Position numbers and translations under genes: made by a program
The notes under the pieces: generated by a model
Told to the model about the DNA's origin: nothing
What the model saw: the letters and a program-made list of their open reading frames with translations, nothing else
The model's database searches: none
Source: JAQVQN01 sp964557205
GTDB lineage: Bacteria; Verrucomicrobiota; Kiritimatiellia; RFP12; UBA1067
Assembly: GCA_964557205.1 (NCBI GenBank)
Contig: CAZKZI010000043.1
Coordinates: 1-20,810 of the forward strand
Direction of reading: 5' to 3'
DNA length: 20,810 nt
Part shown: piece by piece, positions 14,950 through 20,810 of the stretch
Layout of the letters: each line of letters starts with the position of its first letter
Numbering within the stretch: the stretch's first letter is position 1

Positions 14950-16668
14950 TCACTGACGCGCGATGTCTGTCTCGTCCTCGGTCAGCAAATCTGGCGGCAC
15001 CTCGAGATAGCGGGCAGTGGCCGCCGCGATTTTAGCGAATGCCGGAGCCGTCACATAACCCCCCGTGTGTTGCGGACGCGGCCGCTCAACTGAAACCAGC
15101 ACACTGAAGACCGGCTTGCTGCCGGGCACAAAACCCACGAAAGAGGCATAGTAATCCGTGCTGGAATAACCGCCGGGAACCGCCTTCTGGGCCGTGCCTG
15201 TTTTGCCGGCTATAGAGTACCCCGGCACGGCCGCACGCCTGCCGGTGCCGCCACCTTCGGTAACCCCGACCAGCATGTCACGCACCATGCGCGCCACCTC
15301 CGGACGCACCGGACGCCCCAGCACTTTTCGCTCTGCCTTGAAAACCTCATCTCCCGTCGGCGATACGATCTTCTCGACAACGTAAGGCTGCATCATGACC
15401 CCGTCGTTCGCCAGTGTAGAATAGGCGTTGATCATCTGCAGACCGGTCACCGCCACCCCTTGCCCGATCGGTATGCGGGCAGGTTTCAACCTGTCCCAAT
15501 CCTTTGATCGCGCCAGAATGCCTCGCTCTTCGCCCGGCAGCTCGATATCAAGCTTGGAGCCGAAATTAAAGGCGCGCAAGTAATCCTCGAGACGCTTGTT
15601 GCCCAACAACAAACCGAGTTTGGCGCAAACGATATTGCTGGACTTCTTCAGCGCGGTCCTGATTGTGATTCTTCCGGTGACATGATCCCGCAGAGGCTTA
15701 CCAGCATAAAACCATACCCCTTCGCCGGCATCCATGATCGTGTCCGGGGTCACCAGCCGCTCGTTCAATGTCGCCGCTACCGCTATCGCCTTCATGATCG
15801 ACCCCGGCTCGTAAACTATCGCCAGCGCGTTGTTGCGCCATACGTCCAAACTCTCTTCCGTATAATTCTCGGGTTCGAAATCCGGGCTTGACGCCATTGC
15901 CAGAATCGCGCCGGTTTTCACATCTTGCACAATCGCCCATCCACCGGTGGCGTCAAACTGCTCCACCACCTCTTTTAGCGCCTGCTCCACCGCATATTGG
16001 ATATTATGGTCGAGCGTCAGGTATATGTCCGCTCCGGCAATGGCTGGCACATAGATGCTGCGCCGGCTGAATATCTCACTGCGCCAGGCGTCTTTCTTGC
16101 CTTCAATCATCCCCTGCGTACCGGTGAGATAACGGTTGAACTGCTGCTCGATACCGGCTCCGCCAACACCCATGTTGTTGACGAAACCCAAAACGTGCGC
16201 CATGCGCCGCCCCTGCGGGTAATGCCGGATGGTGATGCTCTCCGAACCTACCCCGCTGACCCGGCTTTTGTCAGACAGCATGTCATACACACGATCATCC
16301 GTGGAGCGCGCTATAGGAATGTAACGCGAACCCTTGCGACGAAACTGTTCCATAACCTCAAACTCTGCCAGCCCGAGACTGTCCGCGACAATTTTCGCCA
16401 CTTCCTTGACGTCATGCTCTTTACGGACTGCTTTCGGATCTAGAAAAAACTGCCGGGCAGGCAGACTGAGCGCCATCGGATACTGATCGCCGTTGCGGTC
16501 GAAGATACGACCCCTAAGCCCCAGCATGGTGCGCTTGTATTCGCGCCCCGTGACCTTTGAATGGTTGGAAAGCTGCAAGTAAGCCAGCTTGAAGCCTAAG
16601 CGGACAAAGCACAGAAAAAGCACAGCCGAAACGAGCCACGCGCGTATGAGTATGCCCCGCTCATGCAT
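14950..16668 (-). CDS. ftsI: Septal transpeptidase FtsI (penicillin-binding protein 3 type)
   Basis: FtsI is a class B penicillin-binding protein that cross-links septal peptidoglycan with FtsW. The 572-residue protein has a short cytoplasmic N-terminus, one membrane anchor (about residues 8-30), the PBP dimer/pedestal region with LRGRIFDRNG near residue 52, and a transpeptidase domain with all three active-site motifs: S290-I-M-K293, S343-S-N345 and K489-T-G491. There is no PASTA domain; the tail after residue 555 is short and acidic. The start at 16668 follows GGAGGTGAAGGGG. It lies 27 bp after ftsL, in the standard order rsmH-ftsL-ftsI-murE, which supports FtsI over an elongation-type PBP2. 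Confidence 0.94.
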   Translation of the reverse strand: MHERGILIRAWLVSAVLFLCFVRLGFKLAYLQLSNHSKVTGREYKRTMLGLRGRIFDRNGDQYPMALSLPARQFFLDPKAVRKEHDVKEVAKIVADSLGLAEFEVMEQFRRKGSRYIPIARSTDDRVYDMLSDKSRVSGVGSESITIRHYPQGRRMAHVLGFVNNMGVGGAGIEQQFNRYLTGTQGMIEGKKDAWRSEIFSRRSIYVPAIAGADIYLTLDHNIQYAVEQALKEVVEQFDATGGWAIVQDVKTGAILAMASSPDFEPENYTEESLDVWRNNALAIVYEPGSIMKAIAVAATLNERLVTPDTIMDAGEGVWFYAGKPLRDHVTGRITIRTALKKSSNIVCAKLGLLLGNKRLEDYLRAFNFGSKLDIELPGEERGILARSKDWDRLKPARIPIGQGVAVTGLQMINAYSTLANDGVMMQPYVVEKIVSPTGDEVFKAERKVLGRPVRPEVARMVRDMLVGVTEGGGTGRRAAVPGYSIAGKTGTAQKAVPGGYSSTDYYASFVGFVPGSKPVFSVLVSVERPRPQHTGGYVTAPAFAKIAAATARYLEVPPDLLTEDETDIARQ

Positions 16669-16695
16669 GACACCCCTTCACCTCCGTTGAGGCTT

Positions 16696-17088
16696 TTACT
16701 GCTGTCCTTTGTGAGCCACACGCTCTGTAGAACTCCGCTCTTTGCGGAATTTTGCCAACGCGATCTGCCCAGCCAAAGGCTCTCCCGAAACGTCTATGCG
16801 CACCATCTGATCTGGTGCCGGATAGTCCATCTCCAGCCCGTGCCGTAACATCGCCTGATTCAGTTTTTCCGGCGTTCGGTTGTCGTTCCAGCGCGCCTCT
16901 TCACGAACGTATTCATCCTCCAACGCTTCGAAACGCTGTTCGTTCTTGCGAATCTCCTGCCCAAGTTGGTTGCATTTGGAGTCCAGACAGCAGTAAATCA
17001 AAGTCAGACTCACAATCAACACACTCATGCCCACCAAGGCAGGCGAGAGCACTTTGGCATTTACATGCCGTTTACGGTTTTTACGCAT
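16696..17088 (-). CDS. ftsL: FtsL-like divisome protein
   Basis: The 130-residue bitopic protein has a basic cytoplasmic start (MRKNRKRHVNAK), one membrane segment at about residues 15-34 (LVGMSVLIVSLTLIYCC), then a predicted coiled coil rich in Glu, Arg and Leu (about 38-65: LGQEIRKNEQRFEALEDEYV), and a polar tail. FtsL proteins diverge so far that topology, size and position between rsmH and ftsI are the main evidence. In other bacteria FtsL with FtsB and FtsQ activates FtsWI. The start at 17088 has a perfect AGGAGGG seven bases upstream. The TPEKLNQAMLRHGLEM stretch after the coil resembles the C-terminal region of other FtsL-like proteins. The extended Lys/Arg-rich tail beyond residue 110 is of unknown use. 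Confidence 0.8.
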   Translation of the reverse strand: MRKNRKRHVNAKVLSPALVGMSVLIVSLTLIYCCLDSKCNQLGQEIRKNEQRFEALEDEYVREEARWNDNRTPEKLNQAMLRHGLEMDYPAPDQMVRIDVSGEPLAGQIALAKFRKERSSTERVAHKGQQ

Positions 17089-17115
17089 TTCAACACCCTC
17101 CTGAGAAAAATCCCT

Positions 17116-18066
17116 TCACTTCCTGTTTCGTCCCCTACCCGGCGCCTCCAGCCTCCGAACCGCCCGCAATTTGGCCGAACGCGCGCGCGGATTCGTCCGC
17201 ACCTCTTCCGCATCGGCCTGCACCGCCTTCCGCGTAACCTTGCCCGCCGCAGGCAACACGCCTTCCCAACGCTCGCCGCCCTGCTCCAGCGCGGCCCACC
17301 GCCCCACATGCGCGGCAAAACAACGCTTTACCAAACGGTCGCTCAGGCTCTCGAAAGTTATCACCGCCATCCGGCCGCCCGGACGCAATAGCCTGAGCCC
17401 TTCTTCCATCGCCTGCTCCAACTCCTCCATCTCGCGGTTGACCGCCATGCGCAGCGCCTGAAAAACACGTGTCGCCGGATGCCTCGGGCCTCTGCGCCCG
17501 CCTAACCCCCGGCTTACCGTCTCCGCCAGACGCTCGGTGGTCAGGAACGCCTCGCGTTCGCGCTCGCGCACAATCAGCCCGGCGATCCGCCGCGCCTGCG
17601 GCTCTTCGCCCAGACGCTTCAAAAGCTCCGCCAACTCATCCTTGTCCAGCCTGTCCAGCAAATCAGCCGCTGACTCGCCCCGCGACTGATCCATCCGCAT
17701 GTCCAACGGCCCGTCCGCCATGAAGCTGAAACCGCGCTCCGGCGTGTCCAACTGCTCCGACGACACGCCCAGATCAAGCACAATGCCGTCAACCTCGATA
17801 AAACCTTTCTCCTCCGCCAGCCTGCTGATATTGCCGTGGCAACCGTGTACCAGCACCTTCTCTCCCGGCAGATCCTTTAAGCATTCGGACGCGCGCCACA
17901 ATGCCTCACGATCCCGGTCGATCCCCATCAGCCTTCCGCCTGCTCCCGCCCGCCGCAGTATCTCGCTGGCATGGCCGCCATTGCCCAGCGTGCCGTCGAT
18001 GTAACTCCCGCCCGCGATCACCGCCAAGGCCTCCACGGTTTCATGCAACAAGACCGACAAGTGCAT
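17116..18066 (-). CDS. rsmH: 16S rRNA (cytosine-1402-N4)-methyltransferase
   Basis: RsmH (MraW) uses SAM to methylate C1402 of 16S rRNA in the decoding centre. The 316-residue protein begins MHLSVLLHETVEAL, the standard start of the family, and continues with the SAM-binding GGSYIDGTLGNGGHASEIL, GIDRD, and the signature LDLGVSSEQLDTPERGFSF followed by GPLDMRMD. The helical insert includes LRMAVNREMEELE, and the C-terminus carries the conserved NPRARSAKLRAVRR. I chose the ATG at 18066 because GGAG is five bases upstream. A start at 18111 would add 15 non-homologous residues. It lies 48 bp after mraZ, in the canonical first two positions of the dcw cluster. Confidence 0.95.
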   Translation of the reverse strand: MHLSVLLHETVEALAVIAGGSYIDGTLGNGGHASEILRRAGAGGRLMGIDRDREALWRASECLKDLPGEKVLVHGCHGNISRLAEEKGFIEVDGIVLDLGVSSEQLDTPERGFSFMADGPLDMRMDQSRGESAADLLDRLDKDELAELLKRLGEEPQARRIAGLIVREREREAFLTTERLAETVSRGLGGRRGPRHPATRVFQALRMAVNREMEELEQAMEEGLRLLRPGGRMAVITFESLSDRLVKRCFAAHVGRWAALEQGGERWEGVLPAAGKVTRKAVQADAEEVRTNPRARSAKLRAVRRLEAPGRGRNRK

Positions 18067-18114
18067 AAACACTCCGAACCGGCCGCGCCTTCCTGCGCCG
18101 CCTGACAACAAAAC

Positions 18115-18594
18115 TTAAAACTCGATGTCGCTGCAGGCCGTCGACAACGACGTCTGATCAACCGTCTCCTTCTCAGGTTGCAACACCGGCGACCAAAGCT
18201 GAATGCGGTTCATGGCACCAATCATCACAACTGTTTTCTCCAATTTAGCAAACGCCAGCAGGCGGTCACGTATGCGTATGCGCCCCTGCACATCCAAAAA
18301 TGCCTGTTCCGCGTTCTCGCCGATTACCCTCTGCGCCACACCGGCCTTCTTGTCAAAAAGCGCGCGCTGGCGCAGCTTCTCAAGCCTGCCCTCCATCTCG
18401 GCCGGCGGGATGATGTTGAGGCAGCGTTCGTTCGGATCCGGAAAAACGTACACGTAATCCGGCGACCCCATCAGTTCGCGCCAACCAGCCGGCACTATCA
18501 GGCGCCGCTTCAAATCCAAATTGTGATCAAACCGCCCGACCAGTAATCCCGGTCCGACTGCCCCCACCACAACCTGTTTGTTCGCAAATGCCAT
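18115..18594 (-). CDS. mraZ: Transcriptional regulator MraZ
   Basis: MraZ is a DNA-binding protein with an AbrB/SpoVT-like swapped-hairpin fold that binds direct repeats in its own promoter and controls the dcw operon. The 159-residue protein has the two expected repeats: an N-terminal FDHNLDLKRRLIVPAGWREL and a second half with AFLDVQGRIRIRDRLLAFA followed by VVMIGAMNRIQLWSP. The tail of about 25 residues is a little longer than in the enteric protein. The ATG at 18594 has AAAGG seven bases upstream; a start ten codons earlier lacks such a site and falls in the promoter. It is first in the cluster, and candidate MraZ boxes lie directly upstream. Confidence 0.95.
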   Translation of the reverse strand: MAFANKQVVVGAVGPGLLVGRFDHNLDLKRRLIVPAGWRELMGSPDYVYVFPDPNERCLNIIPPAEMEGRLEKLRQRALFDKKAGVAQRVIGENAEQAFLDVQGRIRIRDRLLAFAKLEKTVVMIGAMNRIQLWSPVLQPEKETVDQTSLSTACSDIEF

Positions 18595-18615
18595 AGCTTG
18601 ACCTTTTGTGACATT

Positions 18616-18652
18616 ATTCAACACTTTCCCCCACCAAAAGTCAACACCAAAA
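18616..18652 (-). promoter_or_regulatory. mraZ promoter with candidate MraZ boxes
   Basis: On the minus strand a sigma-70-like promoter reads TTGACT (18644-18639), a 17-base spacer, then TTGAAT (18621-18616). The predicted transcript would start only about 15 bases before the mraZ ATG, just ahead of its ribosome-binding site. The promoter is overlapped by direct repeats TTTTGGTG (18652-18645 and 18639-18632, 13 bp apart), followed by TGGGGG and AAAGTG. MraZ operators elsewhere are direct repeats of TGGG- or AAAGTG-like words, so autoregulation is likely. A perfect TATAAT at 18699-18694, with a poor -35, could be a second promoter. Confidence 0.5.
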
Positions 18653-18834
18653 CTGCAAGAAAAACATCAAGGGGGAAATGGCATAAAGTCTTGATTATAA
18701 GTCAGTTATGCTATAAACTAATATGCCTGAAGCAAAAAAACCAACTTTTTTTTGAAAATTGGACCGCCTATAACCCGCTTATCGCTATTTTGTACAGGGT
18801 GCGCTTCAACTTTGTTGAATACACAGAAGAAAAA

Positions 18835-18869
18835 GAGTTCAGGGTTCGGGGTTCAGGAATCAGGATGAG
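18835..18869. repeat. Degenerate heptamer tandem array, five units
   Basis: Five in-phase 7-mers occur downstream of leuA. Examples are GAGTTCA at 18835, GGGTTCA at 18849 and GGAATCA at 18856; the consensus is near GGGTTCA. The strand-reversed sense (TGAACCC, TGATTCC) resembles the CTGATTC-type units in the other spacers. The array lies in the 378-bp leuA-mraZ spacer, which otherwise holds the mraZ promoter, the 9-mer array and no gene. Confidence 0.6.
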
Positions 18870-18891
18870 ATGTCCGGTCCTGTGTCTTGGA

Positions 18892-18936
18892 GCCAGACAA
18901 GTCGGACGAGTCAGACCTGTCAGACTAGTCCGACTT
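18892..18936. repeat. Five-unit 9-mer array forming a 38-bp quasi-palindrome
   Basis: Five consecutive 9-mers share the pattern GTCNGACNN (first GCCAGACAA at 18892, last GTCCGACTT at 18928). The last four plus two bases (18899-18936) also form a hairpin: AAGTCGGAC pairs perfectly with GTCCGACTT, then one mismatch, AGTC with GACT, one mismatch, and GAC with GTC around a two-base loop. Four Ts at 18935-18938 overlap and follow the plus-strand right arm. It starts 40 bp downstream of the leuA stop and could act as a transcript end or 3'-stabilising hairpin for leuA, although a clear minus-strand T tract is missing. Confidence 0.6.
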
Positions 18937-18975
18937 TTGCGCAGACCCCGCCGCGCGGCAGGCTGAATTCTGAAA

Positions 18976-20508
18976 TCATCCGCGTCCGCTTTCATCCAGC
19001 AATACGTTCAGGGCTTGAAGGTAGGCCAAAATGCTGGCCTCGATCACGTCCGTGGAGACACCGCGCCCGTGATATACCCGGTCAGCGTCCCGTACCCTCA
19101 CCGTGGCCTCGCACTGCGCGTCCACGCCGCCCGTTATCGCGGTCAACTGGAAAGCCTCAAGACTTACCTTAACACCCAGAATCTGACTGATGGCCTTGAA
19201 GGATGCGTTTATCGGCCCGTCGCTGGCGGCCACCTGCTCGACCTGCTTGCCGTCACAAATCAGGCGAATGGTGCTGACCGGCGTGATAACGTTGCTGGCC
19301 GTGACATTGTAGCGGTCAAGCTTCACGTGCTCGACGACCATAGTCTGAATGTCTTGCGCCAGCGCCGCGATATCGGCGTCGCTGACGGTCTTCTTGCGAT
19401 CCGCCAAGTCCTTGAACTTGGCGAAAAGCTCTACCATACGCTCTGAATCCAGGTGAAAGCCGAGTTCCTGCAGGCGGCTCTCGAAAGCATGCCTGCCGGA
19501 GTGCTTGCCCAAAACCATCTTGTTGCGCGGCAGGCCGATTGATTCGGGCGTCATGATCTCGTAAGTCAAAGGGTTGGCCAAAACGCCATGCTGATGAATG
19601 CCGGCCTCATGCGCGAAGGCGTTCTCTCCGACAATCGCCTTGTTGGACTGCACCCGGCTGCCGGTAACGGTCGAAACACAACGGCTCGTGGCATATAGCT
19701 TGGTGGTGTCGACATTGGTCTCGGCCTGAAAGAAGTCACGCCGCGTATGCAACACCATGACCACCTCCTCCAACGCGGTGTTGCCGGCGCGTTCGCCGAT
19801 GCCGTTAATTGTGCACTCCACCTGATCAGCGCCGGCTTTGATCGCGGCCAGCGAGTTGGCCACGGCCAGCCCCAGATCATTGTGGCAATGCACCGCCAAC
19901 CGCGCCAAACCTATGTTCGGCACGCTCGCCTTGATATCGGCGATCAACTGACCGAACTGCTCCGGCACCGCATAACCTACGGTGTCCGGGATGTTGACCG
20001 TTCTCGCGCCGGCCGCTATCACCCCTTCGACCACGCGGTAGATGAAATCGCGCTCGCTGCGTGAGCAGTCTTCCAACGAAAACTCCACGTCGCCGCAAAG
20101 GTTGCGGGCATATTTGACCATTTCCACCGCCTGCCGATAAACCTCGTCTGGCTCCATCTTCAGTTTGCAGGCCATGTGGATCGGCGAGGTCGCGATAAAC
20201 GTGTGTATGCGCGGACGGGCCGCCCCGCGCACGGCTTCCCACGCGCACTCTATGTCCTTTGGCAAAGCCCGGCATAAACTGGCTACGGACGCATTCTTGA
20301 CCACTCCCGCCACAGCCCGCACAGACTCGAAATCTCCAGGGGAGGCGATGGCGAAGCCGCCTTCGATGATGTCTACCCGCAGCTCTTCCAGATGCTCGGC
20401 CACCAAGAGCTTGTCGCGCAAGTTCATGGTGCAGCCCGGCGACTGCTCACCGTCTCTCAAAGTCGTGTCAAAAACATAGATACGCCGCATTTTGTCACTG
20501 TCGCTCAT
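18976..20508 (-). CDS. leuA: 2-isopropylmalate synthase
   Basis: LeuA condenses acetyl-CoA with 2-oxoisovalerate to 2-isopropylmalate, the first committed step of leucine synthesis. The 510-residue protein has an HMGL-like TIM barrel with FDTTLRDGEQSPG (metal Asp14), EGGFAIASPGDF, IHTFIATSPIHM, the metal-binding HCHND (207-211) and NGIGERAGNTALEEVVM. A linker follows, and then the C-terminal LeuA regulatory domain (about 385-510, including AITGGVDAQCEATVRVRD) that mediates leucine feedback inhibition. The barrel motifs favour isopropylmalate over citramalate synthase, although substrate cannot be proved by eye. The start at 20508 has GAGGG upstream. A leader with a leucine-type attenuator precedes it, so both enzyme and transcript appear leucine-controlled. 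leuB, leuC and leuD are not in the window. Confidence 0.93.
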   Translation of the reverse strand: MSDSDKMRRIYVFDTTLRDGEQSPGCTMNLRDKLLVAEHLEELRVDIIEGGFAIASPGDFESVRAVAGVVKNASVASLCRALPKDIECAWEAVRGAARPRIHTFIATSPIHMACKLKMEPDEVYRQAVEMVKYARNLCGDVEFSLEDCSRSERDFIYRVVEGVIAAGARTVNIPDTVGYAVPEQFGQLIADIKASVPNIGLARLAVHCHNDLGLAVANSLAAIKAGADQVECTINGIGERAGNTALEEVVMVLHTRRDFFQAETNVDTTKLYATSRCVSTVTGSRVQSNKAIVGENAFAHEAGIHQHGVLANPLTYEIMTPESIGLPRNKMVLGKHSGRHAFESRLQELGFHLDSERMVELFAKFKDLADRKKTVSDADIAALAQDIQTMVVEHVKLDRYNVTASNVITPVSTIRLICDGKQVEQVAASDGPINASFKAISQILGVKVSLEAFQLTAITGGVDAQCEATVRVRDADRVYHGRGVSTDVIEASILAYLQALNVLLDESGRG

Positions 20509-20603
20509 GGTCTTCCCTCTCTCGACCGGCTCTATCCGTAGCCGATCAAATACGCCTCAACCGTCTCCCTTCACAATCACTCACACTGGCGAAGTCGTTC
20601 CCG

Positions 20604-20649
20604 GAAAACAAAAACTCCCGCGGAATCGGCTGCGATTATCCACGGGAGT
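20604..20649 (-). terminator. Intrinsic terminator in the leuA leader (attenuator)
   Basis: On the minus strand ACTCCCGTGG (20649-20640) pairs with CCGCGGGAGT (20623-20614) with one G-U pair. The stem continues, after a two-base bulge, with AATCG/CGATT around the loop CAGC. The right arm runs straight into TTTTGTTTTC (20613-20604). It lies 95 bp before the leuA ATG with no gene in between, so it must act as a conditional terminator inside the leader rather than at the end of an operon. Confidence 0.85.
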
Positions 20650-20696
20650 CCTGCCTTGCGTTTGTCCTTACAGACTACACAACTTCACTCCCGTGG
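20640..20696 (-). promoter_or_regulatory. Antiterminator: alternative pairing partner of the terminator left arm
   Basis: CCACGGGAGT (20696-20687, minus strand) is the exact reverse complement of the terminator left arm ACTCCCGTGG (20649-20640) and nearly repeats the right arm. The left arm can therefore pair perfectly upstream (antiterminator, 10 bp without mismatch) or downstream (terminator, with one G-U). The upstream arm is inside the last codons of the leader peptide, so a ribosome finishing the peptide would cover it and favour termination, while a ribosome stalled earlier would leave it free. Confidence 0.75.
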
Positions 20697-20755
20697 CCGC
20701 CAAGCAGCCATAGGCCGGTAAGTCGAAGGTCAAAAACATAATTTTTGCAATTCAT
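20675..20755 (-). CDS. leuL: Leucine leader peptide, 26 codons
   Basis: A small frame runs from the ATG at 20755 to the TAG at 20677-20675. Residues 10-18 read LRLTGLWLL: five Leu in nine residues, encoded CTT, CTT, CTA, CTG, CTT. The residues GGHGSE follow, and the codons from His21 on contain the antiterminator arm. Length and the TGLxLL core are strikingly like the enteric leu leader peptide (28 residues with TGLLLL). The use of CTT and CTA, which seem less common than CTG and CTC in the neighbouring genes, fits a leucine-sensing control region. The peptide itself is probably disposable; its translation is the sensor. No clear Shine-Dalgarno precedes it. An overlapping frame from 20739 also has five Leu in 23 residues, but scattered. 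Confidence 0.65.
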   Translation of the reverse strand: MNCKNYVFDLRLTGLWLLGGHGSEVV

Positions 20756-20764
20756 TTGTTTTTA

Positions 20765-20793
20765 GTATTACATATCGCCCGCGCGTCAGGCAA
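20765..20793 (-). promoter_or_regulatory. Candidate promoter of the leuA leader
   Basis: On the minus strand TTGCCT (20793-20788), a 17-base spacer and TAATAC (20770-20765) give a plausible but weak sigma-70 match; AATACT one base further is an alternative -10. A start site about seven bases downstream would fall almost on the leader-peptide ATG at 20755, so the mini-gene would be leaderless. A better -10 hexamer, TAGAAT at 20806-20801, would need a -35 beyond the right edge. The two cannot be separated from sequence alone. Confidence 0.3.
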
Positions 20794-20810
20794 GCCCGCA
20801 ATTCTAAAAT

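Noticed and set aside
18835..18936. CRISPR array or tRNA in the leuA-mraZ spacer
   Set aside because: Repeats of 7 and 9 bases without spacers are not CRISPR. The GGTTCGGGGTTC stretch recalls a T-arm, but no cloverleaf can be formed around it.
18598..18966. Plus-strand open frame of 122 codons in the leuA-mraZ spacer
   Set aside because: It spans the mraZ promoter and both repeat arrays and lacks a ribosome-binding site or a protein-like composition.
20668..20739. Alternative leuA leader peptide from the ATG at 20739, ending TAA
   Set aside because: It also contains five Leu codons, but they are scattered over 23 residues. The overlapping frame from 20755 has them clustered just before the antiterminator arm. 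Not fully excluded.
20604..20760. T-box riboswitch in the leuA leader
   Set aside because: I cannot find the conserved T-box sequence (GGGTGGNACCGCG-like) or the long specifier stem, and the region is too short. The leader-peptide model explains the arms better.

Overview
The window looks like a contig from an uncultured, Gram-negative, moderately GC-rich bacterium. I infer the PVC superphylum, probably the Kiritimatiellota/Verrucomicrobiota/Lentisphaerota side. The reasons are the MraZ sequence style (RFDHNLDLKRR), a LysM lipoprotein gene inside the division/cell-wall (dcw) cluster, secreted xylose-isomerase-like and DUF481 proteins, and short degenerate heptamer repeats in the spacers. The taxonomy is inference. 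A run of exactly 100 Ns at 1138-1237 shows that this is a scaffolded assembly.

Left edge (1-1393): a lipoprotein gene runs off the left end on the minus strand. It is separated by an AT-rich spacer from a plus-strand DUF481 outer-membrane beta-barrel gene that is broken only by the assembly gap. A bidirectional terminator closes that gene and the convergent minus-strand block.

Everything from 1388 to the right edge is on the minus strand, so transcription runs right to left. In that direction the order is: (i) leuA (2-isopropylmalate synthase), preceded by a complete-looking leucine transcription attenuator made of a 26-codon leader peptide with five Leu codons in nine residues, an antiterminator and an intrinsic terminator; (ii) a 378-bp spacer with tandem repeats and the mraZ promoter; (iii) a compact dcw cluster mraZ-rsmH-ftsL-ftsI-murE-murF-murD-LysM lipoprotein-ftsW, followed by a phosphomannomutase/phosphoglucomutase gene; (iv) a galactokinase-family gene and an EamA-type transporter gene; (v) ackA-pta and a secreted sugar-isomerase-like gene.

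The dcw block supplies the transcriptional regulator (MraZ), the ribosome methyltransferase (RsmH), septal synthesis (FtsL, FtsI, FtsW) and the cytoplasmic stem-peptide ligases MurD, MurE and MurF. MurE carries the meso-diaminopimelate motif. The usual mraY between murF and murD is missing: the two genes overlap by 17 bp. murG, murC and ftsQAZ do not follow ftsW, so the lipid steps must be encoded elsewhere. ackA-pta gives the acetyl-CoA/acetate/ATP interconversion expected of a fermenter.

The most interesting non-coding signals are the leu attenuator at the right edge and a family of degenerate heptamer tandem repeats that recurs in at least five separate intergenic spacers (six arrays), with a 9-mer array that folds into a 38-bp quasi-palindrome in one of them.
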